Assembly: GCF_901933205.1 (NCBI RefSeq) | Contig: NC_044571.1 | Location: 72,541,689 to 72,605,688, forward strand | DNA: 64,000 nucleotides | Source: Camarhynchus parvulus | Taxonomy: Eukaryota > Chordata > Aves > Passeriformes > Thraupidae | Direction of reading: 5' to 3' | Shown: in pieces, positions 62,501 through 64,000 of the stretch | Layout of the letters: every line of letters begins with the position of its first letter | How positions within the stretch are numbered: position 1 is the first letter of the stretch | Notes under the pieces: model-generated | Databases searched by the model: none | Told to the model about the DNA's origin: nothing | The model's input: only the letters and a program-made list of their open reading frames with translations | Made by a program: the position numbers and the translations under genes

Positions 62501-63663
62501 ATTAAGAATGCATCACTATGTTAAAAAAACGCCTCATAAGACCTGCTAGAAATAAACTAAATCACATTTTTTAATACCAAGACAACAAAAAACCAGTACT
62601 GTAACTCTTGAATCCTAGGAAGAATTGTCAGAGACACAGTACATATGCTTGGGCACAGCTTACTGCAAGAGCTACACCCGCACCTAGATGATCAGAGAAC
62701 ACAAGTACAAATACAAACTATTTGAAAAAAATGTTCATAATGTGATAAAATAGCTCATGTTGAAAAAAAAAAAAGGGCATATCAGATGTTTTTGCACCAA
62801 CAGATACTACTCACTCTCATGTGTAGGATTTTCAAATATTACAGTATGCAATAAGCCTTTTTTAGCATATTCAGTGTTAACTACAACAGCACTAACAGCA
62901 ACTCCATTCCCATTTTTCAAGTATTAGTCAAAGACCACAGAAACAAATAAACAAAAGAACAACAAAAACCTCCAAATAAAATAAAATCAATTGTAATTTT
63001 AAAAACAAAAGGGTTTTCTTTGTTAATCTTGAGAAAATTCTTTTGGCATTTGACAAAATCTGTATTTATACTGTGAACTGGAAATACTACCAATTTCAGT
63101 GTTTGCTGTTCATTAGAGATTCATTTACACGCATTTTCATGTGCTGAAATAATTAACATCTCTATTACATGTGGCAGAAACATAGTAGACACAGCACTCA
63201 GGGAGACAGACTGGAAAAGGTCATGGAGTCCGACTGTAAATCTAACACTGCCAAGGCAACCACTAAACTAACTGGTTCCATGGTCGAAACATTAAGTGCC
63301 AATCAAAGTTGAAAAGTATACAGTGTAAATAAAATGTGGATAACTTAAGTGATTCAGCAAAATATACTAGGGCAAAACACAAGCAAAACCAAAATGTCAG
63401 AACTGAAACACCAACTGGACTGACGGGAATGGTGATTGAAATACCAGCATATAAAGATTTGCTTTGCTTCAATAAACTCTTAGAACTCCACACGCACCTA
63501 CAGTTTTTTTGATTTGGTCTCCAATAAATACTTAACACTAGAGCAGGTAAATTACTACACCTATTCTCTTTCATTAAAGAATACTTACTTCCTTGTCATT
63601 CCATGTTTAATCTCTCCCAAATTTTCTAATGAAGATGTAATCTCAGAAGTGTTCAGGAACAAT
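35256..63663 (-). CDS. RNF17: RNF17 (TDRD4) gene, partial: germline Tudor-repeat protein, N-terminus outside window
   Basis: RNF17 is a RING/Tudor protein of male germ-cell granules, needed for spermatid development and for restraining piRNA ping-pong in mouse (known for the family). Exons in 5'-3' order on the - strand: 63663-63589, 62469-62324, 60764-60603, 60015-59823, 59396-59204, 57868-57678, 57107-56969, 56512-56359, 55658-55543, 54651-54531, 53806-53689, 52123-51902, 50942-50792, 49721-49603, 49067-48908, 48400-48285, 47955-47648, 46526-46363, 45577-45458, 43059-42979, 42356-42231, 39444-39294, 38387-38252, 36988-36799, 35561-35256. All join in phase, giving about 1319 aa; human RNF17 is 1623 aa, so about 300 N-terminal residues with the RING finger lie beyond 64000. 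Five Tudor cores end [30 protein letters not shown] and QFVDYGT. Identity rests on multi-Tudor architecture and the conserved CENPJ neighbour. Confidence 0.92.
35854..35904. repeat. Perfect 23-bp inverted repeat with 5-base loop
   Basis: The left arm 35854-35876 and the right arm 35882-35904 are exact reverse complements; the loop is ACATA. A further four pairs are possible outside after one bulged base. It sits in the last RNF17 intron and either strand's RNA would form a long hairpin. No flanking repeat family was recognised. Confidence 0.9.
36799..36988 (-). CDS. RNF17: RNF17 window exon 24: Tudor 5, SN-like part
   Basis: Encodes [40 protein letters not shown] and [20 protein letters not shown]. 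'LR.IP..LL.YP.QA....LAGF.P' is a hallmark of extended Tudors. Donor ACTT|GTAAGA; without splicing the frame would run 16 codons more to a stop at 36751. Confidence 0.96.
37599..37631 (+). repeat. TG/TA dinucleotide microsatellite
   Basis: Short TGTGTGTG then TATATATA tract in an RNF17 intron, with a variant TGTATATGTATG extension. Likely length-polymorphic. Confidence 0.7.
38199..38222 (+). repeat. CATA tetranucleotide microsatellite
   Basis: CATACATACATACATA followed by CACACA, in an RNF17 intron about 30 bases beyond the donor of window exon 23. Confidence 0.75.
38252..38387 (-). CDS. RNF17: RNF17 window exon 23: Tudor 5 core
   Basis: Encodes [20 protein letters not shown] and [20 protein letters not shown]. 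The motif F-V-D-Y-G-T is close to canonical, with T for the usual N. Confidence 0.96.
39294..39444 (-). CDS. RNF17: RNF17 window exon 22: linker into Tudor 5
   Basis: Encodes [20 protein letters not shown] and [20 protein letters not shown], ending FKK(E). Donor AAAAG|GTACGT. It joins the next exon as [18 protein letters not shown]. Confidence 0.92.
39445..42230 (-). other. RNF17 intron, nothing recognised
   Basis: A 2.8-kb intron without a recognisable exon or repeat. The open frame at 41364-41636 on the - strand is Cys-rich and unlike any Tudor segment. Confidence 0.5.
42231..42356 (-). CDS. RNF17: RNF17 window exon 21: end of Tudor 4
   Basis: Encodes [20 protein letters not shown] and [19 protein letters not shown]. 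'GKLS..LYF.G.SLS.FM.Y...C' fits the closing strands. Confidence 0.93.
42979..43059 (-). CDS. RNF17: RNF17 window exon 20: Tudor 4, SN-like part
   Basis: A 27-codon exon encoding [20 protein letters not shown] and EVEIHVK. 'W...AV.YL.ELL' is the usual helix. Confidence 0.93.
43470..43915 (-). repeat. CR1 LINE 3' end in an RNF17 intron
   Basis: Antisense CR1, well preserved: ACAGAATCATAGGCTGGTGT, GGTTGGAAAGGACCTTGAAG, CCAACCTGGCCTTGAACAC, CAGCCTGTTCCTATGTCTC, CCCTTTAGGTACTGGAAGG and CAGCCCCAACTCTCTCAGCC. It is in the same orientation as the gene. Similarity fades near 43915. Confidence 0.92.
43916..44900. other. GC-rich insert of unknown origin in an RNF17 intron
   Basis: About 1 kb that is clearly richer in G and C than the surrounding AT-rich intron. 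It borders the 5' side of the CR1 copy. It contains no recognisable protein or LTR ends, and the open frames (up to about 130 codons) are on both strands and unconvincing. It may be the upstream part of the same or another retroelement, or a separate old insertion. Confidence 0.45.
45458..45577 (-). CDS. RNF17: RNF17 window exon 19: Tudor 4, core second half
   Basis: Encodes [20 protein letters not shown] and [14 protein letters not shown]. The core motif is Y-I-D-R-G-Y, with Arg where the aromatic Tyr of DYG normally stands. Confidence 0.95.
46363..46526 (-). CDS. RNF17: RNF17 window exon 18: Tudor 4, core first half
   Basis: Encodes [20 protein letters not shown] then [20 protein letters not shown], ending VEVSGSTLQ. 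'G.ACVV...D.MWYRAKI' is canonical. Confidence 0.95.
47648..47955 (-). CDS. RNF17: RNF17 window exon 17: linker and start of Tudor 4
   Basis: A variable, charged linker ([19 protein letters not shown] and following) leads to [20 protein letters not shown], the first strand of Tudor 4. Donor TTTG|GTGAGT. Confidence 0.93.
48285..48400 (-). CDS. RNF17: RNF17 window exon 16: end of Tudor 3
   Basis: Encodes [20 protein letters not shown] and [17 protein letters not shown](R). '[10 protein letters not shown]' is the standard closing helix of an extended Tudor. Donor GAAG|GTTTGG. Confidence 0.94.
48908..49067 (-). CDS. RNF17: RNF17 window exon 15: Tudor 3, SN-like part
   Basis: Encodes [20 protein letters not shown] and [20 protein letters not shown]. 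The donor CAG|GTTTGT is clear. The acceptor GGAAG at 49068 is the only one giving the right phase, but it lies about 50 bases past the pyrimidine tract with several earlier AGs skipped, so the left residues of this exon are uncertain. Confidence 0.8.
49603..49721 (-). CDS. RNF17: RNF17 window exon 14: Tudor 3, core second half
   Basis: Encodes [20 protein letters not shown] and [15 protein letters not shown](R). YDSGAE replaces the canonical VDYGN. 'A...L..CSL..I' follows as expected. Confidence 0.93.
50792..50942 (-). CDS. RNF17: RNF17 window exon 13: Tudor 3, core first half
   Basis: Encodes [20 protein letters not shown] and [20 protein letters not shown]. The start is after GTCAG (50943), not the nearer ATTACAG, by phase with exon 12. 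Confidence 0.92.
51902..52123 (-). CDS. RNF17: RNF17 window exon 12: linker and start of Tudor 3
   Basis: Begins with an acidic linker ([19 protein letters not shown]) and ends [20 protein letters not shown], the opening strand of Tudor 3. The donor AAAAG|GTATTG at 51902 was chosen over an earlier AAG|GTATAC at about 51915 because only it keeps phase with the next exon. Confidence 0.9.
52390..52830 (+). repeat. Possible LTR remnant in an RNF17 intron
   Basis: The stretch TTGGTGAGTGATTTCTCTGT, TATTTTGAGCCATGAGTTTT, then a CCCCAGTCCAACTAAAGAAG ending resembles the tail of common avian ERV LTRs as I remember them. Purine/pyrimidine-rich GC blocks precede it. Ends are not defined and no target-site duplication was found. 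Confidence 0.35.
53689..53806 (-). CDS. RNF17: RNF17 window exon 11: end of Tudor 2
   Basis: Encodes [20 protein letters not shown] and ends [14 protein letters not shown](G), typical of the closing strand and 'L...GLA' region of extended Tudors. Confidence 0.92.
54531..54651 (-). CDS. RNF17: RNF17 window exon 10: Tudor 2, SN-like part
   Basis: Encodes [20 protein letters not shown] then [15 protein letters not shown](E): the typical 'A..C.LA.I.P....W'. Confidence 0.95.
55543..55658 (-). CDS. RNF17: RNF17 window exon 9: Tudor 2, core second half
   Basis: Encodes [20 protein letters not shown] and [16 protein letters not shown]. It carries the canonical Y-V-D-Y-G-N, so this is the Tudor most likely to bind symmetric dimethylarginine. 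The acceptor TTGGAG at 55659 was chosen by phase. Confidence 0.96.
56359..56512 (-). CDS. RNF17: RNF17 window exon 8: Tudor 2, core first half
   Basis: Encodes [20 protein letters not shown] and [19 protein letters not shown](G). The tract 'G..C.AK.EDG.W.RA.I' is the first two strands of the Tudor barrel. Confidence 0.95.
56969..57107 (-). CDS. RNF17: RNF17 window exon 7: Tudor 2, beginning
   Basis: Encodes [20 protein letters not shown] and [20 protein letters not shown]. The phrase 'V.V.HI.SPSDFY.RL' opens the second extended Tudor. Confidence 0.95.
57678..57868 (-). CDS. RNF17: RNF17 window exon 6: end of Tudor 1
   Basis: Encodes [20 protein letters not shown] and [20 protein letters not shown], ending [11 protein letters not shown](R). 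'W...A...F..M' closes the SN-like fold. Donor CAAG|GTATGT. Confidence 0.94.
59204..59396 (-). CDS. RNF17: RNF17 window exon 5: Tudor 1, second half
   Basis: Encodes [18 protein letters not shown], then [20 protein letters not shown] and [11 protein letters not shown]. '[13 protein letters not shown]' is the conserved SN-like part of extended Tudor domains. Confidence 0.94.
59823..60015 (-). CDS. RNF17: RNF17 window exon 4: Tudor 1 core
   Basis: Encodes [20 protein letters not shown] and [20 protein letters not shown]. The core has W-C-R-G where WYRA is usual, and IDFGSS in place of VDYGN. Donor CAGG|GTATGT. Confidence 0.92.
60603..60764 (-). CDS. RNF17: RNF17 window exon 3: Tudor 1, beginning
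   Basis: Encodes [20 protein letters not shown] and [20 protein letters not shown]. 'V..V..P..FY.R' is the standard opening strand of an extended Tudor (SN-like) domain. Confidence 0.93.
61740..61800 (-). repeat. CR1 LINE 3' end fragment
   Basis: ACAGAACCATGGACTTATTA then GGCTGGAAAACACCTCTAAG match the antisense tip of CR1 ('agaatcattaaggttggaaaagacctctaag'). Short and diverged; it fades after about 60 bases. Confidence 0.6.
62324..62469 (-). CDS. RNF17: RNF17 window exon 2, acidic linker with GC donor
   Basis: Encodes [20 protein letters not shown] and an acidic end, EEILEDDLE(G). The donor is AAG|GCAAGT, a GC-AG intron of the usual kind; no GT donor in phase is available there. Confidence 0.85.
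63203..63301 (-). repeat. CR1 LINE 3' end fragment
   Basis: Antisense CR1 of the Y/J type: GGAAAAGGTCATGGAGTCC, CTAACACTGCCAAGGCAACC, ACTAAAC then ATTAAGTGCCA. Confidence 0.75.
63589..63663 (-). CDS. RNF17: RNF17 window exon 1 (linker before Tudor 1)
   Basis: Encodes [20 protein letters not shown] and GMTRK. The donor GGAA|GTAAGT is strong; the acceptor follows TTCTCTTCTCTTGAG. Short and poorly conserved, so less certain than the Tudor exons, but phase with the next exon is exact. Confidence 0.65.
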
Positions 63664-64000
63664 CTCAAGAGAAGAGAACAAATATTATAGAGGGTTACAA
63701 GAATACCTAAATCACTTTGACAGTTTGAGACCTATGGTGTTTTTCAGCACAATATTCATGGAGGGGCAAAGTAAGATTAATTACCTAATCCAGTTTATTT
63801 CTTCCTACAAAAACCAGATTTGGCTGCTCATTTATCTTCATGTTCATATTTAAAAACTCTTGTCTTATGCTTTCTCCCTCATGCACAGAGTACTGTAGCA
63901 TTCACCCAGTTTCCTCATCTATACTCAGTTTAGTTCAATATATTATTCTGCACAGAGACAAAGAATTTTCTTTCCTTTGTAAAGAACAAAACTGTAACTC
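63664..64000 (-). other. RNF17: RNF17 intron at the window edge
   Basis: No further exon was recognised. The remaining 5' exons, including the RING finger, are expected beyond the right edge. Confidence 0.55.

Noticed and set aside
1..64000. CRISPR arrays, operons, tRNA or rRNA genes, prokaryotic signals
   Set aside because: None seen. Introns, CpG islands and CR1 repeats show vertebrate nuclear DNA, and no cloverleaf with A and B boxes was noticed by eye.

Overview
The window reads as vertebrate, almost certainly avian, nuclear DNA. Split genes have GT-AG introns, and intergenic DNA and introns are AT-rich and broken by many short 3' ends of CR1 retrotransposons, the typical avian LINE. An LTR pair beginning TGTGAAAA resembles elements I associate with songbird genomes, so a passerine is the best guess (inference).

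Two protein-coding genes are recognisable and lie tail to tail. CENPJ (CPAP/SAS-4, centriole assembly) is on the + strand: promoter CpG island about 17.7-18.8 kb, start codon at 20024, stop at 34011-34013, poly(A) signal at 34127. I rebuilt 16 coding exons in continuous phase, giving about 1330 aa against 1338 aa in human. RNF17 (TDRD4, a germline Tudor protein) is on the - strand from 63.7 kb down to about 35.3 kb. I rebuilt 25 coding exons in continuous phase, about 1319 aa carrying five extended Tudor domains. Its N-terminus, including the RING finger, lies beyond the right edge. RNF17 and CENPJ are convergent neighbours at human 13q12 too, which supports both calls.

Layout: 1-260, a CpG island that could be the promoter of a gene outside the window; 296-915, a CR1 copy; 916-16140, gene-free AT-rich DNA with a few old CR1 pieces; 16140-16450, a CR1 ORF2 fragment; 16453-17657, a truncated LTR followed by a complete LTR; 17.7-34.15 kb, CENPJ; 34.15-35.25 kb, the gap between the two 3' ends; 35.25-64.0 kb, RNF17 with intronic CR1 copies and an unexplained GC-rich insert at 44.0-44.9 kb.

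The two genes do not act in one pathway: CENPJ controls centriole length in dividing cells, RNF17 acts in germ-cell piRNA granules. I found no new biological system. The points most worth checking are a perfect 23-bp hairpin in the last RNF17 intron, paired opposing ZNF143-like motifs and an overlapping uORF at CENPJ, a GC-AG intron and an AG-skipping acceptor in RNF17, and uneven conservation of the Tudor ligand pockets.
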